64,000 nucleotides of DNA from Neurospora intermedia. Lineage: Eukaryota > Ascomycota > Sordariomycetes > Sordariales > Sordariaceae. Below, one piece after another: positions 51,628 through 64,000 of this stretch; within the stretch, counting starts at the first letter, position 1, and each line of letters begins with the position of its first letter. A program made the translations under genes and the position numbers. The notes beneath the pieces are model-generated. The model saw only the letters and a program-made list of their open reading frames with translations. It did no database searches and was not told where the DNA came from. The stretch is taken from the NCBI GenBank assembly GCA_037102815.1, contig BTPP01000003.1, forward strand, positions 1,364,001 to 1,428,000, given 5' to 3'.

Positions 51628-53305
51628 ATGAACTGTCAAAAGTGTCGCACCCCGCTCAAGCTGGACAGCTCCTTAGAGGACTTGAATCCAGCAGCATATG
51701 ATCTGCTCGTGGGTATGGAATCTGTCATTGTCCACTACCTCTATCGATTATACGGGCCTGCTGTGTCATGGCTATTTTGTTGGGCTCCTCCATATCTGAC
51801 AAAGTCTAGCCACCCACTCTCAACAAACGCCCAAGAAAGCGCTGTCCTCTATCTCCGAATCATCGACGACACACCGATCCATCCATGAGCGCGAGAGGAG
51901 ATCACTCTATGAAAAGGCGTTGCGGTCATCGCATCAGCCCATGTTCAAGAGGCATGCCGGACCAGGCCGAGGTGGAGGAGGGGACGGCGCACTACGAGAC
52001 AATCCAGCCATGTCATTTGTATTGCTCACTGAATCTCAGATTGCGTCCTCCGATGCGTTGTCTCTCCAGAAGAACAACCGCTCATCAGCCCAAGACTTAT
52101 CCTCCGATACATATAGCAGCAACAACAACAACACCAATAACAACAATGTGGGAGCATCTGAAGAGGACGACATGGCTAATGCCCATCTGTCGGACCAAAT
52201 GGAGCGCATTCTCAAACTGTTCGAGGTCATTAGTGCTCGATCCGACATAGATCACCCAATATGTATCGAGTGCTCCGACATGCTGGTGGAGGAGATGCAA
52301 AAGAAGCTCGAATCTGCCAACCGGGAGAAGGACGCATATGTCAACTATCTTAAGGAGCTAAAAGCCTCCGAGCCAACGGACGAGGAGATTCGAGCACAAG
52401 AGGAGGCCACCCGCAAAGCGAAGCAGGCAGAAAAGGAGTTGCTGGAAGAACTCCAGGCCCTCGAGCAGGAACAGGCGGCCCTGGAGAGGGAGAAGCTTGA
52501 GCTGGAGGCGGAAATACGCGAGGTGGACATCAAGGAAGAAGAGTTCTGGCGAGCGCGAAATGCCTTCAACACCACCCTGATCGATTTCCAGAACGAGCGG
52601 GACAGCATCAACAGCAAGTTCGACCATGACTCCCGGCAGCTGGAGAAGCTCCAGCGCAGTAATGTTTTTAACGATACATTCTGCATCAGCCACGACGGCA
52701 CCTTTGCCACCATCAATGGCCTCCGTCTCGGGCGCATGCACAACGTCCCCGTCGACTGGCCCGAAATTAACGCGGCATGGGGCCACGCCCTCTTGCTACT
52801 CGTCACCGTGGCCGAGAAACTCAACTTCCGCTTCGAAGGCTATGAACCGCAGCCCATGGGCTCAACGTCGCGCATCGTCCGCATCGAACCTGCTTCAACG
52901 TCCATGGCATCATCCTTCTACCCTAGCCGACCCGTGGACGCCAACGCCCCACCGCCGCCCGCCAAGCGGACCGTCCTCGAGCTTTACTCTAGCGGTGATT
53001 TCCCCCTCGGCTTTACTTTTATTCATCGCAAGTTCGACACGGCCATGGTGGCTTTTCTCGAGTTGGTGCGCCAGCTGGGCGTTCACGTGCAGGAACAGAC
53101 GCGGAGGGAAGGTAATCCACTTAGCCTCCCTTATCAGATCCAGGGTGACAAGATATCGGACGTCTCCATCAAATTGGGCGTTCAGCAGGACGATAGCTGG
53201 GCTAAGGCTTGCAAGTTGACGTTGACTTGCTGCAAGTTCTTGCTCGCGCATGCAAGCAATGTGAGTGCGTCATCGACGGCGAGGGCGAATGCCTTGGGGC
53301 TGTAA
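51628..53305 (+). CDS. atg6: Atg6/Vps30 (Beclin 1 orthologue)
   Basis: Exons 51628-51712 and 51810-53305, a 97-nt intron with branch TCTGAC; 526 aa. It is a subunit of the class III phosphatidylinositol 3-kinase complexes (with Vps34 and Vps15) for autophagosome formation and vacuolar protein sorting. The first exon supplies the CxxC knuckle (MNCQKCRTPLKLD), and the join gives LNPAAYDLLVATHSQQ. A polar linker with an Asn/Ser-rich run follows, then a long Glu/Ala/Lys-rich coiled coil (about 180-290), and the C-terminal BARA/ECD domain beginning with SHDGTFATINGLRLGR and ending in an amphipathic Leu/Ala segment. Convergent with the AAA ATPase gene. Confidence 0.95.
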
Positions 53306-53767
53306 AACTTTTGAGTATATCGTTGGGGTCTCGGTGTCGACATTATTTCCTGGGATTGGGAATTGTGCATTGATATGGATGTTACGAATGTGTATGAACA
53401 CGGAATTGGTTGCACGATTATGATTACGAGGCGTACGAGATATTGGACTGCAATCTGCGGGACATTCGCTTGGAAGAAAGTACGTAACGCATAGATGGGT
53501 TGTAGGAAGAGCGAAACATTATTATCTGGAATAGGCGCGCTGGTTTGGGTGAGTCAGGTAGAACATAATGGGAACCATAATACCAACGAGTCTAACATTT
53601 GGACAAACTCGTTACTCGAGGTAGTATTTTTGAACAACTTACCCGTAGAACTAGACTATCTGAGCCTGGGAAAAAAAAAAAAAAAAAAAAAAAACCAACC
53701 GACTTCCAACCACTCTCAGCTGTCAAACTCGTTCCTTCACCACTTCATGTCTGCCTCTTCGATATTA
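53306..53767. other. convergent 3' region between atg6 and the AAA ATPase gene
   Basis: Trailers of both genes with a 24-base poly-A run. No gene recognised. Confidence 0.6.
53671..53694. repeat. 24-base adenine homopolymer
   Basis: Uninterrupted A tract in the atg6/AAA intergenic region. No target duplication or retroposed sequence is visible beside it, so it is listed as a simple repeat. Confidence 0.9.
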
Positions 53768-56733
53768 TCACCAGCCTTCATTATATCCCGATTCAGAGCC
53801 CTTGGATGAATATCCGCTTCCTACAAAGAAAGGAATAAACAAAAAGTCAGCAAAACACCATGAATTCCATCTACTCAATCCCAAGCCGACCATCAACATG
53901 GTGCATGCAAATTAAGCAAGCGTTGGCGTCTTACCAGAATGTTCATCATCTTCATCACTCTCCTCCTCTCCCTGTTCTCCATCTTCTTCATCCGCATACT
54001 CCATACCATTTTCGTCATCATCATCATCATCATCATCATCATCGTCATCCACATCGACACCCGCTCTCAGCACCGCCGCCTTCTTTCCCTTCCTCCTGTT
54101 GTTCCTCTTTACCCCCTTCATAAACGTCTTAAATCCACTACTCATACCCACCACGGCCTTTAAATGTTTGTCCATCAGCGTGATCGTTGTTGCCGTTGTC
54201 GTTGATGACAACCCTCCTCCCGGATGCGACTCAGCCGCCTCGGTCTCCGCCAGCGCCACGGCTGTCTGTAGCGCGTTGCGAATTTCGCGCCCGTTCCATT
54301 TGAGCGCGAGGATGGAAGGGTGGTGGAAGGCATATTCCTTGGTTGATTGGGGAATGTAAAAGACTCTCTTCCCTCCTCCAACTTGCTGGTTATTAGTACC
54401 GTCTGACCCATCTGAAGCGGAAGTAGAAGCAGAAGCAGAAGCAGAGGACGACGAGGACGACAACGAGGAGGAGAAAGAGAAAGATTCCCGTTCCAACCTC
54501 TCAAACTGATACCCCCAAATCTTTTTCCTCTCTTCCTCCCCCAGCTCAGGATAATACAGCGCCACGTGAATTCTCGAGGTAAACGCGTCATCAAAGGCCG
54601 CGACTCTGTTCGTCGTCAGGAAGAGGACTCCGCGGAAATATTCCAGCGCTCGCAGAAAGACGGACACCAGCCCGTTACGCTTCAAGTCCCTCGTCCGGCG
54701 TCGTTCCAAGTACACGTCTGCCTCGTCCAACAGGACCAAAGCGCCGAACCGCTCGCCGAGTTCAAGAAAATAAGAGAGGCGGCGCTCGACGGAGGAGGAG
54801 GACATGGATGTGGATAAGTCGCCGCTGGTGAGGGCCAAGAGTGGCCGCCGAGCTAGTTCGGAGATGCATTCTGCTGTGCAAGTCTTGCCTACGCCGGGGG
54901 AGCCGTGTAAAAGGAAGATGCGGCCGAGACCTTTGTTGCGGACGAAATCGGTGGGCCAGGGGGCTAGGGCTGTCTGTGGGGTGAGGATATCTTCTCTACC
55001 CGTACCCGCCGGAAGGGGGGGTTCTGTTATTGTTAACGAAGAAGAAGGAGGAGGAGCGGCGGCGGCGAATTTGCCGATCAAAGACTTGACGGTCAATTTG
55101 ATGGCCGGGTCCAAGACGAGGTACTTGAATGCATCGAGATCAGGACGGACGGGGCCGAGACCCGAGAGGTGGATGTAGGCCCAGCGCCGCTCGGAGAGGA
55201 TGAAGGCTGGGATGGTGGGGGAGAGGACGTGGAGATATAGAGAGGCATTGTCGGGGAGGGAGTCGGTTTTAGGGTTGAGTTTGTCGAAGCCGACAAAGGG
55301 GTGGCTTGGTTCGCTTCGTTGTTGTTCGCGACCCTCGTCGTTGGGAGGTGAAGATTTGTTGTTGCTACAGCAAGCAGGGCAAGCGCACTTGGACTGTACC
55401 TGCGGAAGAATATCCAAGTTCAGATGATCCCGGTTGCGCCGCGGTCGATGTCCTCCGTCGCCGAACCGCTCCCAGCCTTCGCAGTCGACGATGACCCGGC
55501 CCGTCGTCTGATACCCCCTTCCGCTGCTCGCGGTGTTGTCGCCGTTGGTCACTTGCCCATCATATTCCATGTACGAAGGCTGCTTAGCCAGCTCCCAGTA
55601 CAGCCTACCAAGCTTGACATTCTCGGCGGCGACTTTTGCAGCATGAGTGACGAAGCGCTCGGGGATGACAGACAGGGAGTTGATCAGTCGCTCGCCTCGC
55701 CATGCTGAGATGGTGCACGACTTCATGCGCCTGCGCAACAGGCCACGGCTGTATTGAATATTCCAGAACTCGAGATAGTAAGTATTGTTGCCCTCACCGT
55801 TGCCTTGGGCATCGTAGGGGCCCTCGAGACGGACGAGACTGATGATGTATGGCACCAGGGTGCCGTCGTGGTCGCGGTAGATCACGGCACCTGGCTTGAG
55901 CAATGTCCAGAAATTATCGAAGGTGGCCATGGGACCGCGCGGGTCCTCCTGGCGGAGTCGTTCGGCCGCGAAGCGCTCGGAGAAGGTCATCTTCAAGAAT
56001 GAAAGAAGCACGTCGATGTGCTTGGTTGTGGTGTCTGCGTACTCGGCGTCGTGACAGCTGGGCTGATTGAGCTTATATAATTCCAGCTCCTTCCAGTGGT
56101 CGACGAGGACTTGGTAGGGGGCTCGGATGATACCGTGCTCGGGAGAGAATTCGCGGTAGTAGGAGACGACGGCGGAGAGGGCGGCTTTGAGGTGGTCTGA
56201 GTGAATAACCATCTCGGTACGGTCTTTGGTATGAGGCTCCCGGTTGCGCCGGGTACGGGGTAGATTGTCGCTGCAGTCACTGTCGGAGCCGGACCAATAC
56301 CTATCAGGAGGAGGATAGTGCGGCTCGTCGTAGTAGTCACTGCCGTTATATCTGGCGTAGACGGTGGTTTTGATTTCGAGAACTGGGGTGGGCTTGGAAG
56401 TCTCCTCGAGGTCGGTGTTGGAGGCCTTGGGGTCCAGGGGCTTTGCGCTCTCCCGTGCTATTTTCTGTTAACTCTTGTTCTTTATTTCGATTCTGAAGGT
56501 ACCTCTACGTTATGGTTTAGGCAATACTCACTTTCCATAAGCCGTCCATTACTGGTGCAGTACTGGATGCTGTAGAGGATGTCCGGCATTTCATCATCCG
56601 GAATCCGCTGATGCTTGACAGCCTTGAAGCCAACGGCCTCGAAGCTGTCAACCGACTTTGTTTCGTCGACCTGTGTGATGTTAGCATCATGTTATCTATG
56701 TGAGTTCGTGGTCGAGATGAGACATACATCCAT
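53768..56733 (-). CDS. fungal AAA-family ATPase with N-terminal DUF7025-like region
   Basis: Exons 56733-56728, 56670-56532, 56457-53935 and 53820-53768 (introns 57, 74, 114 nt); 906 aa. The middle (about 230-430) resembles the DUF7025 region common in fungal AAA proteins (LKPGAVIYRD, VIVDCEGWERFG). The ATPase domain has Walker A GSPGVGKT (about 567-574), Walker B LVLLDEAD (about 622-629), and sensor-1/arginine-finger-like LFLTTNR and FTSRIHVAL. Substrate is unknown; relatives are often called BCS1-like or mitochondrial, but I see no targeting signal. The first coding exon is only ATG GAT: an in-frame stop lies just upstream of it, so this start is forced. The last exon replaces a short read-through end with SGYSSKGSESGYNEGW; its donor GTAAGA, branch CTGAC and acceptor TTTGTAG are good. 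The tail carries a long Asp tract. Confidence 0.82.
54013..54050. repeat. ATC trinucleotide run, encodes poly-aspartate
   Basis: About 11-12 ATC/GTC units that read as GAT/GAC codons in the C-terminal acidic tail of the AAA ATPase. Confidence 0.9.
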
Positions 56734-58214
56734 CAGAGCAATTCTTCTTCGAACAATCCCGCTTATGTGAACTTCTTTCTAAAAGGCAGGAAGAAGACAA
56801 AGCTTGACTGAGTAGGAATTGAGATGGAAAAGAAAATACATAAGAAAACGAAGTGGTTACCCCTCTTAAATAGGAGCGGAAGATATTATACATCGACGCC
56901 AAGGGAAGACTGTGAAGTCCTACTGTGCCACTTGGCGACACAGCCTACATGCGGATTTGTCTGACTGCAGATGTGAGTCGACAATCCTACGATCCGAATG
57001 TACAGCCCAATACTAGTTTGTTTGTTAGCTCGAAGCCTTGAATCAACCTCTAAAAGCGTTTATATGATAAATTTATTCGTTTCGTTCCATGATCAAGGCC
57101 GGACCTTACCTTATCAATACTATTCCCGAGATTCAATATATTATACTGAATCTCATTGACAACTTTCTAAACCATACCTAGTTATTCGTCTGATCCATGT
57201 GAGTCTTGGGACGATTTGAAATGGATTTCGTCCAGCATACCAGGAGTACCAAATTAATTAACGACGAGTATTAGCTTGTATGCCATTGGTTCCCGCTTTT
57301 GCTAAGTGAGATTTCGTTCGTGTTTAATATCGGATCTACACTTCTGCCTACACGTATCTGCTCAGTGGGCGTGTCTGCCTAGGAGGATATGACAACGAAT
57401 GTAAGCCGTGTACGGTAAGCTTGAAACATGCCGAGACGGCGAACCATATGGAACTTCATGAGGTAGTCGTGCATAGTATCACTTTCTATGAGCGGAACGA
57501 CGGTTGCACTGTTTGATAGCTCAAGTATAGACGGTTGTGAGGTGATGCCAACCCGGGAGATGGTGTCCCACCACTGCGTTCCGTATTTCATAAACTATAT
57601 GTGATCTTCGGTAGGTCTATTGAGCACTAAAGACGCCAGAAGAGGTACTCACAGTGGACGCCGGATGGTTTGTGTTGTCGAAGCCTGATGTTCAAGTGAT
57701 ATGATACACGCCAAGGTCAGGCTGCGGGCCTCACAATTATTCCCTGGGTATCACCACAGATTCCCCAGAAACACAACTTGTTGCTTTGGGATCAGTACCA
57801 TACTGACGTTGAGTCCTGCTTCAGATGTTACAGAGCCACGGCCTTGCTGAAAATCTGGGCGGGGTATCATCCCCATAGAGCATGTTGTTGAACAGTTATA
57901 ATACTGCACCCGTTGAGACATGCAAGGTCACAGCCCTTTCCTATCGCTCAAGAAGCATATACCTATTTGCCAGCGTTAGGCCAAGGAATGCCCGACTGGG
58001 GCTTGGTTTGTATCACAGAGAGGGGTTTGAAGCTTCCCCAAGGTAGGCTTCAGCTACCTTGAGCTACCCCGGTTCCCTCAGACACTGAGCGATCAGATCA
58101 GTTGGCCAAATGGGGCGGGCTTGGCAATGTTTGGAATATTTTCTTTGATATTTCTGGTTTCCGCGGTAGGCAACTTCGTGTACTGTTGTCTACCTTCAAA
58201 AATGATTTTTTTCT
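56734..58214. other. interval upstream of the AAA ATPase, downstream of the transcription factor
   Basis: Holds the AAA promoter and the transcription-factor trailer. Composition is mildly AT-rich but CA/TG are present. One 70-codon frame (57,591-57,379) has no domain. No gene supported. Confidence 0.55.
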
Positions 58215-60842
58215 TCACAAAATGACCGACCAATTTCGTGGCCGTGGTGTGGACTCCACTGGAGGAGACGAAGTGGTGAGATCTAGAGACAGCCGCTCCA
58301 ACTTGCTGCTAAGTGTCTTGCCCAGTCTCACTGTGTCGGGATTCTGATCAAGTCGAACGACAAATGTAGGCCAATCCGATTGGATAGGTTGCTCTAGAGG
58401 AGCAGAGTGTATATCCGTGTCGGCCTCGACGTTAGCGAACTTTTTGAGCAGTTGCACGTCTTCGGGTCTCATCGCACTCGTCAGTACACGTAATACCGCT
58501 CGGGCAACGTAGACACTCTGGGCTTGCTCCCACATCCCCTTTGTTGCGAGAAGGACCGTGGACCGGAGCGTTTCAACATGGGGCGCCGCTGGGTTTTGGG
58601 CGATCGCATCAATCGTCATGTAGGCGAGCGCGCCCAGGAACTGCATCAAAAAGCTGTCCAAGGCTTCGAACCCGTGGCGAAGGTAATAAATGCGGATAAG
58701 TGTTTCGAATCGAACGGTAGCGTTTATGTAAGCGTCGTGTGGCGTACAGGGCGGGATCGTCTTACCCGACAGTGTCCCGTTCCTCCATTCAGACGTAACT
58801 ATGGGTCTTAGTATGTTGATGAGGATGAAGTAGAAGTGCAAGTGCAGCTTGATTTGGTGAGGCGTCACAATTTTTCGCGGGGAAAGAGGTTCAGGTAGTT
58901 TGTGCAGCCAGTCAACCAGCCTATTGTAGAATCCGAGGACTTGAGGGATTGACAAATTCAAAGGGAGACCATGATCCCGAAAAGAAAGGAGGGAGAAGTC
59001 GTTCATGATGGTCCAAAGTTCAGCTTTCGCCTTGAATAAGAATCCCAAATGTGTAGGAAACCGTGATTGACTTGCGGGGTATTTTACCCAAATCTCACCG
59101 TACCACTGCGGATTCTCAATGGGATCCGGTAGGGGCACCTGAGGCGGATGCCTCATTATGGGAGTCCGGAAGTAGTGATATGAGTTTACACTAAGAAGGT
59201 TGTGAGCAATCACGGCCGGTGAAGTGGTTCAAGATCCTTGATAAGACATACCTCTGCCATGTAAACACTACCCAAGCCGTAAACTCTCTGACATCCCGCA
59301 TCTCCCGGTCCATTTCAGGTTGTGCAGGCCCGAACAGGTTGATTTCATGGGCCATCTCGATCGCACGAAGAGAATAGCGCCACCCAATCTTATCGGAACC
59401 GTTAAAAAGATAGAGAACGTTTAGGAGAAGCCCGGCTTGTATGGTAGTTAACCGCCGTTCTTCCCATTCCCTCAGTCTTCGCTCTCCGTTTGGATCATTT
59501 GACAAGGGTATAGGTCTTTCGAGTTCCGAGTCGATCTCAAAAAGCCTCTTGGCTTCTGCCAAGAACAAGTAAACGATATTTGCGGGATTCCAGTACTCTG
59601 CCCGACCTTGGAGCCCACGGTGATGGTACTTGAGAGACCTGTCAGTAGTGAGAATTACTTAGGACCTGAAGATACGTACTGATCCTATGCAGAGAACTGC
59701 ATTGACGAGGAGTCTAGAGCAAAAGCGATGACGGCCGTTCGCCATGTCATCAAGAAAGTAATCGAGATGAAGGAAGTAATTCCAGCCATAGTCGTACAAT
59801 ATGTAGTCATGGAGAAACTTTCGCAAGAGGGCATCATCAGTGCTCACTGAGGTCCACTGGGATGGCTGCAATTTCTCTAATCGTGAATTTTCCACAGTGG
59901 CGGAGTGGAATGGCTTATGATATGGATCGCTGTGTAAGTCAACGGCAGAACCGTGGGCCAAATAGGGGTTAATGCTTCGACCAGCGGTCGAGACCGTACA
60001 ATAAGGTTGTTGCTGAGAGCCGGAAAGAGATGGATGTGTCAGATGCTGGCGGTGCTGGGCATTTACAGCAGGAATACCGGGGACAGACCGCCGCAAGACG
60101 CAGGCATAAACTTCGGAATCGAGATAGACGTTGTCGTGACGCTGCAAGAAGGCAGGCATGTCAGGCAAGTAGGGAAACTCGTATCGATATCCTGTCTCGG
60201 GGCCCAAAGCAAGCTCAATGAGAGCATTACCGAAGGTTATATGGCGCAGAATGGCGGCGGGATCGGCGCCTCTCCGGATGCGCTGGAAGACCTCTTCAGC
60301 CTCCTTTTCGTCCCTCGTCTGGAGGATTTCAAAGACTTTCTCGGCAGCCGATTTTGAGTTTTGGAGTTCATCATACTTGCGCTTGAGAGCTTGAGCATGG
60401 GTCTCGGCCACATTGGTGTCATATTCACAGTCAGTGCCGCGGTCATGACAGGCAGAGCATCTTGGACGCGTGCCATTACACTGCACAAGGAGGAAAAGGT
60501 CAGCCAGTGACCACTTTAAATGTACACACAGCGTCCTGGGTCTCAACTCACCTTGGACTTGCGCCTCCGACATGCACCACAGGCGGCAGTGGTTGCCTGT
60601 CTCTTTGACCGACCTGTTGGGACAGCGGACCGAGCTTGGGTTTTGGTAAGTGTAAGTTGTTCGGTAGAAGTACTAGTGGGCGAGGCCGAGGCGGTCGATC
60701 TGACGGGGGCTATGGGTCGTGAGGCAGCCTCTTCCAGCCCGACTGGTAGCAAACGCCGCAGTGAACCCGAGTTGGTGAGAGTCGAGTTGAGATCGTCTGA
60801 TGAAGAGGAACTACCCTGTGTGGGCTCGGGTGTCCTGGCCAT
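58215..60842 (-). CDS. Zn2Cys6 (Gal4-type) transcription factor
   Basis: Exons 60842-60552, 60480-59680, 59628-59252 and 59190-58215 (introns 71, 51, 61 nt); 814 aa. The binuclear zinc cluster at about 88-113 is C-x2-C-x6-C-x6-C-x2-C-x6-C, split by the first intron just before the third Cys (ACGACRRRKSK|CNGTRPRC). A short coiled-coil-like helix follows (ALKRKYDELQNSKSAAEKV), then the fungal-specific transcription factor middle region with NPANIVYLFLAEAKRLFE and the WQSVNSYHYFRTP join across the last intron. The second-intron acceptor (AAG before TAC) is the least certain boundary; a frame-preserving alternative was not found. The true start is the ATG at 60842. Target genes are unknown. It is divergent from lys1, about 1.9 kb away. 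Confidence 0.88.
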
Positions 60843-62640
60843 AGTCAAGTTCGAGAAATCGGTCGAGTTCCGGATTGGGATATCATCATCAACGGGATGT
60901 CGGTCGGGTCAGAGTCCAAGATCGGTAAGTGGGTGTAGTCGGGGTTCGAGGTCAGTTAAAGTGTGAGTGCGAGTGTGTGAGTGGTGCGCGGTAGTGACTC
61001 GAGTTGATGAGGTGTGCAGTTGTGCTAATGTCAAATTAATGATGTCCAGAGGTCTTGAGGTCGCAGAGTGCTTAGGTAGCCCTTTTTTCCTTTTTTTTTT
61101 CCCTTTTATTTTTTTGGTGGTTTCGCTCCTGTGTCTTTTCCAGCCAGTCCACGGTGCGGTAGAATCCTACAGTGTTCGACTGTGCGAAGAGTGCGTCAGT
61201 GTGTTACAGAGCTGAAAGTAGGTAATGAGGATAGGATGAAGGTAGGTAGTTGGTAGTATATGGAAGAAGTACATGAGAGAAAATTCCAACGCCGCAGATG
61301 ATGCGTAGGATGGCCGATCTACATGGGAGGTAGGTAGGTAGGTAGTCTTGGGGGGGCACGTTTCGGATAGCACCGCGAGCCCGCGACCCCTAACAAAGCG
61401 AGCCCCAAAAAAAGAATAATTTCATGATGGCTTCTTCTTCAACAAAAAGGGCATGCGGATCCCTGAACTGACGGGCAACCATGACGGAATGTAGCTTAGT
61501 TCGGACTTTGCTCCGACTGCCGAGGGGATTCGCCATCCATGAGTGGTTGCTGTTGGTGGTGTTGCATCTCCACGGCTATCTCCTGGTGGAAAACTGGCGG
61601 CGATCCTGTTGTGCAACCGCTTTTCCATACTGGTGAATCCAGTAGTCGGTCCAGTCCGTTCCACAGCTAGTGAGCTGAGGTGGCGGGTGTGGAACGGGGG
61701 TCGTCGGACCCGGGGAGGGGGGTGGGGGAGGGGCAGCAGTTGTTGGCAGGCTATGGCGGCTCGGACGGGTAGGCGAATGCCCGGGGGAGACCGGAGATAC
61801 AAGTGAAGGACCAATGTGGAAAGTCGAAAAGGGAACCCTTACACTATAAATTCTTATAGGGTTTGCCAAGCAAGCCCGACCTACACTACCTCTACTCCCC
61901 GTTGGACGACACGCTGGTCCGCACATGAGACATCCATGGACGAGTCGGCTGGCTGCCAGCAGTTAAAGAATCCATCTTTGGGTCCAGCGAGGGTGAGCCA
62001 GCCTTTCCAGGTCCTCGGAATCTCGGAAATCTCCTTTGGATTGTCCAGACTCCCGTCCAGAGTGCTGATGCAAACAGGCAAGCCGAGAAAGGGGTTGGTC
62101 GGCCGGGGGCTGCTCCGACGAAACTGCGAAAAGTCATGACTGCAACCTCAAGGTGTTAAGATACTGGGCAGCTTCGCTATATTTACACTGACAGTTGCCC
62201 AAAGAGGTCCATTGGATCGGGCCAGTTGCCGTCCCACAGGGGCACCCATTGGTCAGCACTTCCTGGCATCTTCAAGTCCCGACCAATTCACATCCGCTCC
62301 GCCATCCACGCCATGCCCGATGAAGGGCCATTAACACATCACAACATGTCAACATTCAAGCCGATGACGGGCGTCGCGCTACATATTTAGACAGCGAGTG
62401 GGATTCTGCTTCACGCTTTGAGAACATGTAGTAGTAAGCATGGGGAGACCATCAACCATGAACATGATTACCTCTAGGGATTATTCGACGTATATTCCTT
62501 CTGTATCAAGGTACCTCTCAGAAATGCCGGCACGCTCACAAAAATAATATGGGGCCAATCCTCCAAGGGGCCGGGCACTGGGGCTTCCCGTCCCTCCCCA
62601 TTCTGCCAGCCTGGCGGGCCCTGTTTTCCCGCAGTGGCAG

Positions 62641-62647
62641 TGACTCA
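62641..62647 (+). promoter_or_regulatory. CPC1/Gcn4-type site (TGACTCA) upstream of lys1
   Basis: A perfect TGACTCA, 135-141 bp before the lys1 ATG. This is the binding sequence of the bZIP activator of cross-pathway amino-acid control (CPC1 in Neurospora, Gcn4 in yeast), which is known to regulate lysine biosynthesis genes. Position and target both fit. Confidence 0.75.
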
Positions 62648-62699
62648 ATCAACCCTGGCAACCCATCCCGCAGGCCAGGCCCGATCTCGCCCTGGCCCG

Positions 62700-62706
62700 T
62701 ATAAAA
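62700..62706 (+). promoter_or_regulatory. TATA box of lys1
   Basis: TATAAAA, 76-82 bp upstream of the ATG and about 50 bp downstream of the CPC1 site, with a pyrimidine-rich leader following. Good spacing for a core promoter. Confidence 0.7.
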
Positions 62707-62781
62707 CAAATCTCTCCATTAGTATCCATCTTCAACTTTCTCATTCTTTGTTTTCCATAACTCAACGTCCCCTTCACAAAA

Positions 62782-64000
<1,219 letters not shown>

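Larger units (their letters stand above)
60843..62781. other. 1.9-kb divergent interval between the Zn2Cys6 factor and lys1
   Basis: Contains T-rich tracts near 61,082-61,115, a GTAG microsatellite near 61,328-61,344, and the lys1 promoter with CPC1 site and TATA box. Open frames up to about 130 codons near 61.4-62.1 kb overlap on both strands without domains. No gene supported. Confidence 0.6.

Overview
The window is nuclear DNA of a filamentous ascomycete, most likely a sordariomycete of the order Sordariales (Neurospora/Sordaria/Podospora kin). Evidence for this is short (50-330 nt) GT-AG introns with CTRAC-type branch sites, GC-rich third codon positions, a HET-C gene next to a casein kinase 2 alpha gene (an arrangement I recall from Neurospora), and two AT-rich blocks almost free of CA/TG dinucleotides, which is the footprint of RIP (repeat-induced point mutation).

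Layout: 1-~3430 is a RIP-mutated DNA transposon of PIF/Harbinger type (Myb/SANT-like ORF on +, DDE transposase on -), cut by the window start. 3.4-6.9 kb is gene-free. 6.9-20.2 kb is a compact gene block: peroxisomal D-amino-acid oxidase (+), Maf-type nucleotide pyrophosphatase (-), mitochondrial threonyl-tRNA synthetase (-), an unknown membrane/coiled-coil protein (+), urease (+) and an HMG-box protein (-). 23,795-37,589 is a ~2.5-kb hAT transposon with an exact 8-bp target duplication, into which an 11.2-kb Ty3/Gypsy-type LTR element (exact 5-bp duplication, two 339-bp LTRs) has inserted; both are RIP-mutated fossils. 38.8-64 kb is a second gene block: HET-C (+), casein kinase 2 alpha (+), the centromeric histone chaperone Scm3 (-), Atg6/Beclin (+), a large AAA ATPase (-), a Zn2Cys6 transcription factor (-) and the 5' part of saccharopine dehydrogenase Lys1 (+), cut by the window end.

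Functionally these are mostly unlinked housekeeping genes: D-amino-acid oxidase and urease both release ammonium, Lys1 makes lysine and has a perfect cross-pathway-control (CPC1/Gcn4) site and TATA box, and Atg6 acts in autophagy and vacuolar sorting. The notable points are the nested, precisely delimited transposon pair ending 1.2 kb upstream of an allorecognition gene, LTRs that differ only by transitions, an unassigned coding-like block downstream of the integrase in the LTR element, a HET-C protein whose tail is charged rather than glycine-rich, a GC-AG intron in the kinase gene, and a 6-nt first coding exon plus a small last exon in the AAA ATPase gene. Exon boundaries are read by eye from splice signals and family conservation. 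No tRNA, rRNA or CRISPR was found.
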